From Odobenus rosmarus divergens (Eukaryota > Chordata > Mammalia > Carnivora > Odobenidae): a DNA stretch of 64,000 nt. A program made the position numbers and the translations under genes. The stretch is taken from assembly GCF_000321225.1 (NCBI RefSeq), contig NW_004450404.1:1530269-1594268 (forward strand), read 5' to 3'. Under the pieces are notes generated by a model. It was not told the DNA's origin and searched no databases. It saw only the letters and a list, made by a program, of their open reading frames with translations. Shown in pieces: positions 46,880-58,265 of the stretch. How positions within the stretch are numbered: position 1 is the first letter of the stretch; each line of letters opens with the position of its first letter.

Positions 46880-47425
46880 ATGCTATATAACATAGGTAGA
46901 GAAAGGAGCACAAATCTTAAGTGTACAGCTTTGAGGAATTTTCACACAATGAAATAAGAACTACATAAATAGAGAAATATACCATGTTCCTGGATTGGAA
47001 AGTGATCAATTCTTCCCAAACATATCTATAGCGTCAATGCAATCCCAATCAAAATCCCAAAGGTTTTTTTGTTTGTTTGTTTGTTTTGGTGGGGGGGCTG
47101 ACAAGCTGATTCTAAAATTTATGTGAAAATACAAGGGGTCAAGAATAGCCCAGGAAATCTTGAAGAAGAGGAACAAAGACTGAGGACTTAAATTGCCAGA
47201 TATCAAGACTGACCATAAAGCTACAGTAATTGAGGTAGTATAGAATAAGTTCAAGGACAAATATAGACCAATAGAACAGAGAGTCCAGAAACAGACTAAC
47301 ACATACATAGCCACTTAAATTATGACAAAGGTGATAATGGCTGTGCACTGCTTTCAATAAGCAGTGCTGGGTGAAATGGATATCCATACTGAAAAAAGGA
47401 GCAAAAATATTATTTTGATTCCCCA
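46880..47425 (+). repeat. Old L1: ORF2 3' portion, broken
   Basis: 'gttcctggattggaaagtga', 'gcgtcaatgcaatcccaatc', 'aaagctacagtaattgaggt', 'gaccaatagaacagagagtc' and 'gctgggtgaaatggatatcc' are the end of L1 ORF2 at DNA level. A (GTTT)n insertion interrupts it at about 47069. There is no intact frame. Confidence 0.88.
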
Positions 47426-47559
47426 TCTACTGACTCATCTTATTCATTAACTGGTTTAGAAGCTAGATTGCAAGGGCAGTGGGAGAGCCAACATAAGTTT
47501 CTGTTCCCCTCTCTCCTCAATTTTAGCCACCCTGTCTTCTGTAATCCACTCCTCCCACT

Positions 47560-48200
47560 GTAAATTGGAATACTTTCTCTAAACCACCTACCTGATCATA
47601 TCACTCTCTTGTTGACAACAGCTCCCCACTGATAGCTCCTCACTGCCTTTAAGATCAAGTCCAAACTCTTTAACAAGTCACCAGGCACTTCCTGATCTAG
47701 GCCCTGCTCCTTCTCTATTCTCATCTTTCCACTTCCTCCTGAAGCCTCTGACACATGCTCTGTGCTATTTCAATTTCCCTTCAAGGCATTAATACATGCT
47801 GCTCTTCTCACCTTGATAACTTTGTGCTTCTTGGCTTAATGAATGTCTACTGGACACCACGGTTCTCAGCCTAAACATCACTTCCGGTTGGCCTAAAAAC
47901 ATTACTTCCTACAGGAAGTCTAGACATTACTTCCCGTAGGAAGGAGGTACACACACTAGTACATGAACACTCATTCTCCCGCCTCCCTCACAACTCATCA
48001 CTGCCTACCATGCCCAAGGGCTCCTACAGCTCAGCACTGTGTTCTCAACCTGAACTCAACTTGTGGCATTCCCCACACTGTATTATTATTGCTTGTTTAT
48101 TTTCTGCAGCTCCCCAAGGGCAGTGACTCGGTCTCATTCACCACTGCGTCCCCAGGGCTGAACATATAGTGAGTACTCAATAAATATTAGTTGAAATGAG
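47560..48200 (+). repeat. L2 3' end, long copy
   Basis: 'acctgatcatatcactctct', 'actgcctttaagatcaagtc', 'caaactctttaacaagtcac', 'ttcctgatctaggccctgct' and the terminus 'gagtactcaataaatattag' cover the L2 3' region. A small dyad-rich duplication sits inside at about 47899-47944. Confidence 0.85.
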
Positions 48201-48234
48201 TTACATTTATAATTTCAAAGTATTTTCTGTTATA

Positions 48235-48365
48235 TAACATTTTTTTAAGTCTTGTGGGATAGGACAGGTATACAGAGTATTCCCATTTTACGTATGGCCT
48301 CATTAAGGTTAGTGATTTTGTCAGGGTCAGTGAGCTAGGACAATGGTACCATGCCCTTCTAATCT
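48235..48365 (-). repeat. MIR-like remnant (reverse)
   Basis: 'gtattcccattttacgtatg', 'ggttagtgattttgtcaggg' and 'tcagtgagctagga' match the reverse MIR core. Confidence 0.6.
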
Positions 48366-48479
48366 TATGATATTTAACTTGGTTCATCTTTAGATATACT
48401 ATATTTTCCATTATTTTAATATAACACATACTTATTTCTGGGCTTAGTTTAAATGTTATATTTTTTTCCCAAGGTTCTT

Positions 48480-48775
48480 CTTTTTCTTCTTTAACCTTTT
48501 ATCAAGGGAAATTTACAATAAATATAAAAATAGAGTATAGGGTGCTGATCCCATATGTATGCACCATCCAGTTTCAACAATTATCAACTCATGACCAATA
48601 CTGTTTCCTTTGTGCCCTACCCACTCTTCCATCTTCCAAATTACTGGAAGCAAAATCCCAGACACGAAATAATTTCATCTGTAAATATTTCAGTTAAATG
48701 GTGCATTAAGCAAATCATTCACAGTGATAAAAGAACTCATAAACAGGGTCCTTCCCTATAACTCAATAAATTGAG
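48480..48775 (+). repeat. Old L1 3' region fragment
   Basis: 'ccatccagtttcaacaatta', 'tcaactcatgaccaatactg', 'ggaagcaaaatcccagacac' and 'atctgtaaatatttcag' are a familiar L1M segment. Confidence 0.75.
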
Positions 48776-49505
48776 AAGCAAGACTACTCACTATTTCCCT
48801 AGTGTTGGGGGCGGGTAGTGTTATGTAGTATCTCTCCTGGTATAATTATCAGCACTTAGTCACTCTGGTTAGGCTGATATAGATTAGAGCATAGGGAAAA
48901 CAAGCACAGAATTTTCTAGTGACTGATCCACAAAAGTGGATCTCAAAACTTACCAATTTGAATGGAAAACAGAATATGCTTGCAGTTGTTAAAAATTACC
49001 AGATTCCTTTTTTTTTTTCATCCAAGTTATCAAACCAGCCATCTCAGAAGGCCAACTGCCCCAGCCTATGTGGAAGACCTGCCTGGGTCTCACCTAACAA
49101 ATGCTGTCACATGAGATCCAGTTTGTGCTTCCACAAAATCCAAACAGTGTGCTCAATTCTCAAAGGAAACTTCCTTCTGCAAACACAAATCCTGGACACA
49201 AAACCATCTCAAAAGTGACGAGAACCAGGTTGTGCATTAGTAAAACATTATCGCACTCCTCAGCTCTCATGCCTGGTTGCGCAATAATAAAATGGATCCA
49301 TAAATCTATGCAACTATCCATAGTGACAACAACAGGGAGTGGAGATAGTTCTGAGTCCTCTTAGATGCTGTAAAAAAAATTGTCCACAGCCAGTAAAGCA
49401 AGCAGGGAAGTTTACGTTTTCCCCAGAGGCTTCACAATGAGGAACGGATTAAGACTGCTGCCAATACATGGTTTCCTTCTGCAACAAATCATGAATCAAG
49501 ATGCA

Positions 49506-49530
49506 TACACACACACACACACACACACAT
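49506..49530. repeat. (CA)n microsatellite
   Basis: About 12 CA units followed by a TATATT stretch. Confidence 0.95.
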
Positions 49531-49724
49531 ATATTTATTACTCTGATGATGTTAACATGTCATGTCACTAAGACCAATACAATAAATCTCTGCTTCACAA
49601 AAACACAACAAACCATACAGCCACTATATTTTCAACTATATAACTATTATATTATCCCACCCAGTCCCCTCATTTCATAGAGGTCTGTAATTTCTAGAGT
49701 GCTATGTTAACACAGCTTTAATAT

Positions 49725-50715
49725 TATTCATACATCTAATACTTACTGAGCACCTAACTTACTATGTGCCGCACAGTGTTCCAAGCACATGGCATATATC
49801 AGTGAATAAAATAAATAATAAACACGATAAAAAAATAAATATTACATTAGAAAAGGTTGCAGGTTATGGAAAACAAAAAAATGCAGCACAAGTGAGCAGG
49901 CTAGGCCAAGGGAGCAGGTTTTAGAATGAGTGCGCCAGGGCAGGGCTTGCTCAAAAGGTGAAGTCTGAGCAAAGTATGGGGGGGGGGGCAGCCAAGTGGG
50001 CAGGTGGAAGCAGGGTGTCCAGCCAGAGGAAAGCACTGTGATAAAGGGCTCCAAGTGGGAGAGTGCTTGGCGTGTTTAGGGAAAAGTAAGGGGGCAGGAC
50101 AGAGTAAGCAAGGGGAGAAGGAGAGGGAGGAAGTCCGCGTGGTAATGGAGTCGAGTCACTTCAGCCTGTGGGCCTGGGGCAGGCCTTTCACTCTGGTTCT
50201 CGGGGGAGCCTCTGCAGGGACACAAGCAGAGGAGTGGCATGATCCGACTTGGGCTTTCAAAGGATCACCCTGGCTTCACTGCTGAGACGAGACTGTAGGG
50301 GGAAGGGGAGAAGCAGAAAGCCCTATTAGGAGGCCACTGAGTGATGGCGAGAGAGTAGGAGAACCATGAAGGCGATGAGCGGTGGTGGGTGCCAGGCGTT
50401 CACGGAGGCAGAGCTGATGGAGTCACCTGATGGGTCGGACATGGACTGTGAGAGAAGAAGTCAGGGACAACCCCGAGGCTTTAGTCCTGATGTGTAGGAG
50501 GGGGAGTGGCACTGCCTTCCCTGAGATGTGGAAGGCTGTGGGCAGAGTGGTTCGAGCGGGATGACGATGAGTTCAGGGTTGGGCGAGCTAGTAAGAATTT
50601 AAGATCTTCTGGTGGAGATGCGCAAGTTGGCAGCGGGGCATGCAGCCCCGGGGTTCAGAGAAGTGTGCTGAGATACCAACTCAAGAGTATTAGACGTGAC
50701 GCTGCTACTGTTGCT
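49725..50715 (+). repeat. Ancient mammalian interspersed repeat, long copy (family not assigned)
   Basis: Starts 'acatctaatacttactgagc' and 'accgcacagtgttcc'-like text, with later landmarks 'agaggagtggcatgatccga', 'aaggatcaccctggcttcac', 'aggaggccactgagtgatgg', 'gggacaaccccgaggcttta' and 'ccctgagatgtggaaggctg'. The same ordered landmarks recur at 28680-29230. A G run and A/T-rich stretch interrupt it near 49800-49990. Confidence 0.6.
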
Positions 50716-50745
50716 TGAAACGAATCTTCATAGCAATAATAGAAG

Positions 50746-50780
50746 TCACACACTCACACACACACACACACACACACACT
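50746..50780. repeat. (CA)n microsatellite
   Basis: Interrupted CA repeat of about 16 units. Confidence 0.93.
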
Positions 50781-52192
50781 GTCCTTCTAGGCGGAGAAGA
50801 ATAAAACCAAGAATCACAAAGTAAACAAAAGGAGTTAACTGTTTGCTGACTGAGTCAATGGTTGTGTTCATTTCAACCAGTTGAGTAAAATGAAGAAAAA
50901 CGACATCCATTGTTTCTTCCCAAGATGGGGACTTGCTCTTTCGTAAATATTTACAGGAATCTGAAAGTGATCATGTGAAGGAGAAATCAGTTCGCAAGCT
51001 GGGATACCAACTAGATAGCTTTCAGATCTTGAGAAATATCATATAATGCTTACTGGAAGAAACAAAGCTGGCTCAGATAAGCTGCAGCGAAAGAAGAATG
51101 TAAACGGAACAGTCTTTCATGTCTAAGTCTCTGCCCTTTCTGCCTTTTTCATCTCTAAGAGTATTAAGTGTCCCAAAGTTTCCCTTCCAGATTCTAGTGC
51201 ATGATGACACCAGGCAAGGTTGCTGGGGGCAAGAGGTGGCTGGAAGTTCTACAGCTGTGGAAGATGATGCAACTTTTAAAAATTCATCTCACCTGAAAAA
51301 TGAAAAACATTTAAAAGCCACCAATAAACCTGCGTTAGAGATGCTGCCAATGCCCCATCCCCCGAGCTTACTGGCACAAACATCAAAGCAAAAGTTTCAG
51401 CACTAAATCGAATTAACAAACATTCCTTAAGCACAGCACGAGTGTAGCTTATTACAATCTGGAAAATTCCACAGTATTTATCAAATCCTAAGCAAAGCTC
51501 TGGGGCTCAGAAGTGTACCACAGTAGACGTCACCGACAGCCACAAACTCCATGGCTCTGGGTGTGTTGCTGTGGCAACCGCGTACTCAGCAGCAACACGC
51601 TGTCTGCCTCTCTGCAACCCAGAACCAGAGAGGTAGAAGAAAACAGCCAGCTTCCTGATGGTAACAACGCAGGGAGTCACAGCACAGCCCATCTCCATCA
51701 TACACACATGCGGGAGACTTCCTTTCGGCCGTCTGAAATCATTCCCACCTAACTCCTAGAGAAAAAAACGCACAACCCCTTTGGTCTACTGCAGAACCAG
51801 TCAACACACCCAGGCACGAAGCACTAGAGAAATGGACAAGGAGAAGTGATAGATCAGTCTGTGCTCACGAGTGTCATAGTCATGTGTTCAGCTGGGTCCA
51901 GGCATGAGGGGCTTTTCAGGGGGGGGTGGTGGTGGAGGGGAATGGAAAAGTGCAGGTCCATTTGAAAAGTCATACTGAGACGCATTCCACAGAGATGTCA
52001 GTAAGAAGAGAAGACGCAAACTAGAGCATGAGCCCTTCCAGAAACACAAAGCGAGAGCCTCAAAGGGGACAAACAGCTAGCATGTGAGGACGCCGACACC
52101 CCAGAAGAGGCATAAGAAGTCTCAGATGCCCTACGATGGACTTTTGGGTACTCCACACTGTGGTGAAATAAAACAGAAACTGTCGAACATAC

Positions 52193-52398
52193 CTTCTCCA
52201 CCGGTAGAAAGTCATTCTCTACTTCAATCGACCTTGGTCTTAGTTTTATTGGTTTGTCTTTGAATATATCTCCAAAGCCCACTCCCTTAACTTTCTTCGG
52301 CTGGATTGCTGCAGTTGCGACTGTCCCGTTGGCACCTTCGGATTTGGTACTGCTCGAGTCACCCCCATCACTCTCGGAGCCTGTGGTTTCCCTTAAAC
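52193..52398 (-). CDS. SH3KBP1: SH3KBP1 internal exon: linker after the second SH3 domain
   Basis: This 206-nt exon has an acceptor with a strong pyrimidine tract ending cttgacag and a donor gtatgt. Two bases (GT) complete the preceding codon, then 68 residues follow: it opens [20 protein letters not shown], continues [20 protein letters not shown] and [20 protein letters not shown], and closes NDFLPVEK. This is the CIN85 region just after SH3-B: an acidic, Ser-rich disordered stretch, then a basic block with the GFGDIF and KLRPR words. The GFGxIF...KLRxR pattern also occurs in the paralogue CD2AP as I recall it, which suggests a conserved short linear motif between SH3-B and SH3-C. The reading frame is intact. 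The exon upstream, encoding the end of SH3-B and GESDELGIS-type linker, was not found between 52399 and 64000. Confidence 0.97.
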
Positions 52399-55300
52399 CT
52401 GTCAAGAGTGGGGACGGGGAGAGAAAGAGCTCAGAAATCAGCCATAGCTGTGAAGCGCCTCACAGCCAGCCAGGAACCACCTCTAAAAGTGTTACCGGGC
52501 ATAGGACAACCTGCACTGGGGCTTTCCATTTAGTGTGTTGAATATGTTGCATTTGGGTGGCTCTGAGTTTTGTTCGATCTCCCCACCCACAGCCTTTAAT
52601 TTTAAGAAGTGAGTCAAAATTCTTCAAAAAAAAATCTAATTTCAAAGCAGATCTCTGTAAGTGTGACATTTCACCACTCTTCAGCCGGAGCCTGATTCTG
52701 ATACAAACTTGTTTTGCCACAGTCTGCATGATAACAACCCTTCCCACCCTGTCCTCACCTCCCCACCCGGCCAGTATCACATACTGTACCTCCAATCTCT
52801 ATGACTCATGGCAATTAGCAATTAGCAATGAAAGTAATATTTCCTAAAGGGAAATTGTAAAGCTAAAAGCCATTTAAACAAATTAGCAATTAAAGAAACC
52901 ACATAAAATTATGACTGCCAAAGAATTAAATCTCTTTGGATGGCTTCACAAGGAATAAATGCACGCAGACATGTTTCTCTAGGAAAGCATTAAACCAAAC
53001 TTGACATTGAGATGCTTTCCCTGGCAAGATGATTGTGCTTGTTAAAGAGGGAAAGGAAGCTGCCCTCCCGGAGGCCAGACTCCCCCGAGCCTACCGCTCT
53101 TCTTCCCCTCCTTCAATGCCATCATTTCCCCAAAGCTGAATCCCTTTCCAAAGAACACTGGGGACATGACACCCTTCCTTTGACTTCCTGTGGCATGTGT
53201 TGGAAGTCATCAGATAGTTATCAGCAAGACAGCGTGAACACTTACCTCCCAGATTCTTTTTTCCCCAAGCTCTGCCCACAATCATGCTCCTAAAAGGAAG
53301 AGCCTATTTGTTTCTAGTTAATTTCTGGGTGTACACTCTTACTTTGAAAGTCAGTGCATCAGTCATGCCATCGAAGGGCAGGATTCAAAGGATATTTTAT
53401 GGAATACTAGTTTGCCATTCAATCTGTCTCTAAAGCCTCTAGGTGTGTAGACTAGCTCCTGAACATTTACTGTATATCCCCTGATGACAACAATGCCCTC
53501 GATGAAAGTACATCATCAAATTTGATTCTGAATTAGGCAATCGTGCGCTATCCCTCTATAAGGAAGGTGGGCTCCTAGTACATATGAACAATACACCAAA
53601 TAATTGCTCACATAAAATGTTATAAAATGTCGAAGTCATTCAAATAAAGAAGTCTCAGGGCAGGAAGGAACTGTTAAATGAAAACAGATAAAATATCGAA
53701 AGGTCATTATAAATTGCCAACAAGTTTCAAAATCAAATCCTTAAAATTAAAACAATGGCTGTGTTTGTTGCTGCTGCTGTTTTCAATAAAATGGCATTTA
53801 TAGGCCACAAAGGAAGGGGGGAGGAGGAAGATCCCTGTTGTACATTTTAATTAAGTAAAGAACAGCAATTTGTGAGCAAGAATGGAGGACAGAGCCATGA
53901 GGAGCAGCCTGCAGCCGTGGGGTCGGCTGCAATTTATAGGACTGGATTTGAGTGTGCAAACATGAAGAACCCCCCTGGATTAGCTATCCATTCGTGTGTT
54001 TATTTGTTCATTGTTTTTAGAAATATCCCTGCTGGAGATATAATTTTGGAGTCTAAATATTGTGTCATTTCCCCTTTAACATGTTCTCATTTTGCCGTAT
54101 GGATCCTTTCTATGTGATAAATGGCTTGTATATTCTTTTCTGGGTTGGAAAGACCCATTTGAGGGTGGAATAAAGAAAGAGTTAGTGGAAAGAAACCCTC
54201 ACCATCCTGCCCTCCCCATCACCACCACCAGCAGCCACAGAAGGCAGCAGGCAAGTGGATTAGGGCAAGGCTGTTTTAATTCTTCAAAGAGAGGAATCTG
54301 AAGGAGTCTTCTATCATTCCTCATTAATTAGAACCATGACGTTTTCAACCACTGCCATTCTGATTTCACTGAGCTTCTGGTTTCAGGGAGTTGATGCCTT
54401 CCGGGCTCATCTTAATGACTTTCTATTAATCACTGTGAGAAATGCTCTTCACATTACACAGGGAGAGGGGGCAGTCTTTCAGCCACATAAGCACGGACTG
54501 GGAAGGAAACCCACAGCAGATTTTTCTTCCAGACATTCTGGCAGCCTGCTTCTATCACTTTTCAGTATGCAAATCATAAAGCTGAGTATCTGGGTTGGTG
54601 AAATAACTCAGAATCTAGTTCCTTCCCTTTGGAGGGAAAGAAAGGTGACATTTCATGTCGGTTGGGTGCTGCAGCTTTTAGCTACTGGTGCCCATCATAC
54701 ATGCTTTCCTATAAACTGTCCCCGTGTCAGTGACCCCCACAGGCAGTACAGCGCAGAGCGTCGTCTGCGGGCTGGGGCCAGGTCATGAAGGGGTTGTGAC
54801 CGGTACACCGCGCTCTGAGCACAGGAAGTGTGCTTGTTTGGAAATGCTCAGAGCGGTGGGCACCGCTATGACTTCAGACATGTGGCCAGGGGACTCATCT
54901 AGGTGACCAGGGAGTAGACCAGTCCTGGTCTGTCAAACACCCGTGGTGAGGTGCAGGCGGCACACGGCATGCGTAGTAAAGTTGTGTACAGCAAGACCAG
55001 CTCTCCATCTGTGGGGGGACGGAAATAAGAACGAACTGCACCCCAGACGGTATGAGAAGCTGGGTTCTGGCTTTCACATCTGCACCTTCTCTTTCACCAC
55101 TTCTGCGTACGTAGGATGGATGCATATGTGTACCTGCACACCAGGGTGGAGGCTTTGCCTTCAAGGTAAAAGAAGAAAAAAGCCTCAAGTTTTCTCTGTT
55201 ATACAGCGGGCCAAATGACATTATAAATTACGCTTTTGTGTAATTGACTGAAATATTCCAGCATGGATCAATTCAGATCTGTGAGCCATTTCTGTTGATT

Positions 55301-56179
55301 TTAAATTTAAAACTCACGTGTATACTGCCATTCAGTGGCAGGAACCGTTCTAAGGGCTTCATGAAATTCATTCATTAATCTCATTCATGTCCTTCCCCCT
55401 CAACTTTTGGCAGCTTTATCTCATAACACAAAAGGCTATATGTTGGTCCTGCCAAAAGAAGTCTGTCGTGCGGTGACTGGCAGAATGAGCAGAGCAGAAC
55501 ACCATTTCTGGCATAGGCTTTCATGCCGCATTCTTACTTCTTTGAACACACAATGAAGAAATGGTTTATTGGTTTCTAATGAGCCACTCAGGAAAAGCAG
55601 TAACCACGAGAGGTTGACATCTCCATGGGAAGCCATCTTACACCACCCCAGAGGCCCAGAGATACTGGTACAAATATGTATGCCATGACAAATGCTACCG
55701 GTCCCTTCTCTGCACGCATGGTTCATGCACGCATGTCACACACATGGCAGAGGCACAAAGCAAACAAGAAAGCGCCAGGGCTGGTGATGAGAATGCTCCT
55801 GTAGCACACACCAAGGAGACAGCACTTATTCGGGCAAATAAGTCCATGTCCTTGCATCAGAAATTCACACAGACACTTGGCAGAAGCATGAGCAGCTCAG
55901 GAAAGTGCGGCCGTGTCAAAAACCACAAGTACCCGGATGTTAACTTCACAATTGCCTCCTGCTGTTAAGGTCACTCACTGTAATAGCGTCTGTGGCCCTC
56001 CGTCTTTCCCGGTGCAGCTCGGTACAGAATTGTCCCTTCAAAGGTAGTCTTTCCTGACAGTGAATGAGAGAAGAGAAGGGGAGAGAAAAACAAGAGGGGG
56101 GAAGGGGGAGCAAATGATGGCAAAAGAAGGAAGAGGGAGAGTCTTTAACTGAACTTGCCTTCAATGAATCCGCTGTAAG

Positions 56180-56440
56180 AGTTTTATTGGCAAATTAATT
56201 AGAGACCATTAGGCAGAATTTAAGAATGTTATAGAATGAGCCCAAAGTCCCCACACAACCATGATGGCAATGAGCACCCAGAAGAGGGCCTTGCTTCTGC
56301 AAATGACTGGCATGTAGATTATGCCCAATTTAAACCTGGAAGCCATTTCTGCATTTCAATTCAAGAAAAGGAAAACCTCAATTAACCAGAAGAAATCCAA
56401 TTAATTGGATTCCTTAATGAACTCGATTATACAGGGCAAA
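56180..56440. promoter_or_regulatory. Candidate intronic regulatory block rich in homeodomain core motifs
   Basis: Within about 260 bp there are several TAAT/ATTA cores (caaattaattagagaccatt, cattaggc, tcaattaacc, ccaattaattgg, ccttaatga), including a perfect 18-bp palindrome aatccaattaattggatt at 56394-56411. No repeat is recognised here. Function is inferred from motif density alone. Confidence 0.25.
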
Positions 56441-56951
56441 CTCCTCTTTGGAGAGCATGACCCATGCATAATATAGATTTAGGCCCATTATCTTTTATCT
56501 TCTACCCCTAGGGCCCTGTATAATACAAAATGATATCCATGACCCCAAGATTCTCAACAAGGCACAGAATTCTCTTTAAAGATTTTGTCCTTCATACCTT
56601 TCAGCAAGAAAAGGCACTAATATGCTGGTGGGGGGGGGAGCTCACCAATGAGGATTGAAACCAATAGTGGCATCCGTGTAGATGTAAGGGGTTTTCTGCT
56701 TAGCACTGCAGATAGCAGAAAACCCTATTTCTTGAAACACCTTAATTGAGCTTTTGCCATATCAGTCATGAGACTGTACTTAAGCATGAGGACATAGGAC
56801 TCACCCACTGTCAAATTCAGATTATCTCTTTTTTGTTGTTACAAGTAGAGGTTATCAAGAGCATAGGACTGGACACATAGCTAAAGGCCAAATTTCTCTG
56901 GAATCATAAGTACAGAAAATATACACACACTGTCCTAGTTTGAGTACATAC

Positions 56952-56980
<29 letters not shown>
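56952..56980. repeat. (CA)n microsatellite
   Basis: About 14 uninterrupted CA units. Confidence 0.96.
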
Positions 56981-56982
<2 letters not shown>

Positions 56983-57536
56983 CTTACACAGAATACCATG
57001 GGCAGGTAAAATGGTTTGCTAAAGGCAAACTCAATTAATAAATGCATTACTCTACATTACCCAACAAACAGGTTCTCTTATGGCTTACAAGCTAAATATC
57101 AAACTAGAGGCCAGTCATACAGCTCACTCATAATAAGTCTGAGGGAGAGAAAGGCAGGCTACGTTTACAGAGAGAGGAACTGAGAGGGAGGGAGCAACTT
57201 GTCTCACTTCTTAGAACATTCTTTAGGAAAATGGAAAACTCCAACAGGAAACATCAAGTCAGCTTCTGGGCCGCGTCACTCCTGAGACATGAAGAGAACT
57301 ATGAATGATCAGATGGACAAGTGAAATGCCATTGGGTATTTCCCATTTCCATGTCCTACAGGCATGGTAGGATACCCTCCTTCTGAAGTCTGCCCTTTTT
57401 GACAAGTGTGCTCCATCCAATTAAAGCAAAAACTTAGATGTTCAAAACCACTGGCTACAGAAGAATCATCCAAAGAAACAATAAAGTGTTTCAAAGGTTC
57501 ATGTTAGATTTGCAGCTCTTAAGGACTTTGATGACC

Positions 57537-57556
57537 AAAAAAAAAAAAAAAAAAAA
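57537..57556. repeat. Poly-A tract
   Basis: About 19 A residues. No SINE or LINE body is recognised upstream. Confidence 0.85.
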
Positions 57557-58067
57557 GAACAAATAACAGCGGCTTGTTTTATTTGGGTAATTTTTATTCT
57601 GCTTCACTTTGGTCATCAAGGTGACATTATTCCTAAGGAATGCAGATGTTTTGCAAGCGAGGCCCTCCTAAACTAAACAGTGGGGGTCCTCTCAGTATCA
57701 GAAAAAGAAAGCGGAAGAAAAAGAAATCAGTATTTTGATAAAGTCCCTCCAAGTACAACAGAACCTCCCTGTGTTCTTCCCCAGGACCAAGTCTGAGGAT
57801 CACTGAGGGAGACCACAGCTCTGATGTCTCTGAATGGCCAAGCATGTGTGCAAAGACCCTGTCCACTGACAGCAAGGTGACGGGAAATGGAGCCTGGGCT
57901 GCGGGTGAACGAGGACACACATGTTCTATCTAAAGCGCAAAAGAGACAGGCAATTAGAAAGTTCATGAATATGAGTGCTGTTTATTCCATTGGGAGAAAT
58001 ACTCTACTATCACTATTAAGCATTAATACCTGAAGGCAGCAAACACTCTAAAAGGGAAGAATTTTAG

Positions 58068-58265
58068 GGGCGCCTGGGTGGCTCAGTCGTTATGCGTCTA
58101 CCTTCGGCTCGGGTCATGATCCCAGGGTCCTGGGATCGAGCCCCACATCAGGCTCCCTGCTCCGTGGGAAGCCTGCTTCTCCCTCTCCCACTCCCCCTGC
58201 TTGTGTTCCCTCTCTCACTGTGTCTCTCTCTGTCAAATAAATAAATAAATAAATCTTAAAAAAAA
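58068..58265 (+). mobile_element. CanSINE (forward), full length
   Basis: Head GGGCGCCTGGGTGGCTCAGT, CT-rich body, tail (AAAT)n TCTT and A run. The 13-bp duplication ggaagaattttag is at 58055-58067 and 58266-58278. Confidence 0.96.

Larger units (their letters stand above)
19462..52192 (-). other. SH3KBP1: SH3KBP1 large intron (32,731 bp, phase 0)
   Basis: Intron between the exons at 52193-52398 and 19386-19461, with donor gtatgt and acceptor ctttcctcctcag. It falls exactly between codons (GAG AAG | ACT ATT). Recognised contents are listed separately: nine or more CanSINEs, L1 remnants, a gap-broken young L1, L2, MIR, MER5A and microsatellites. Stretches with nothing I can classify include 19644-20250, 20450-21428, 22311-25560, 25650-26330, 26566-27850, 29231-29790, 30386-31060, 31666-32780, 33461-36728, 39311-41590, 42766-43170, 44811-45350, 45440-46880, 48776-49500 and 50781-52192. 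Their open frames are short and overlap in all six frames, as expected of non-coding DNA. Confidence 0.9.

Noticed and set aside
46880..47425. Overlapping minus-strand frames of about 100 residues
   Set aside because: Antisense by-products of a degraded L1 ORF2 segment.
54336..54788. 150-residue plus-strand open frame near the SH3KBP1 linker exon
   Set aside because: No recognisable domain or conserved motif, opposite strand to the gene, and no exon boundaries that fit a known protein.
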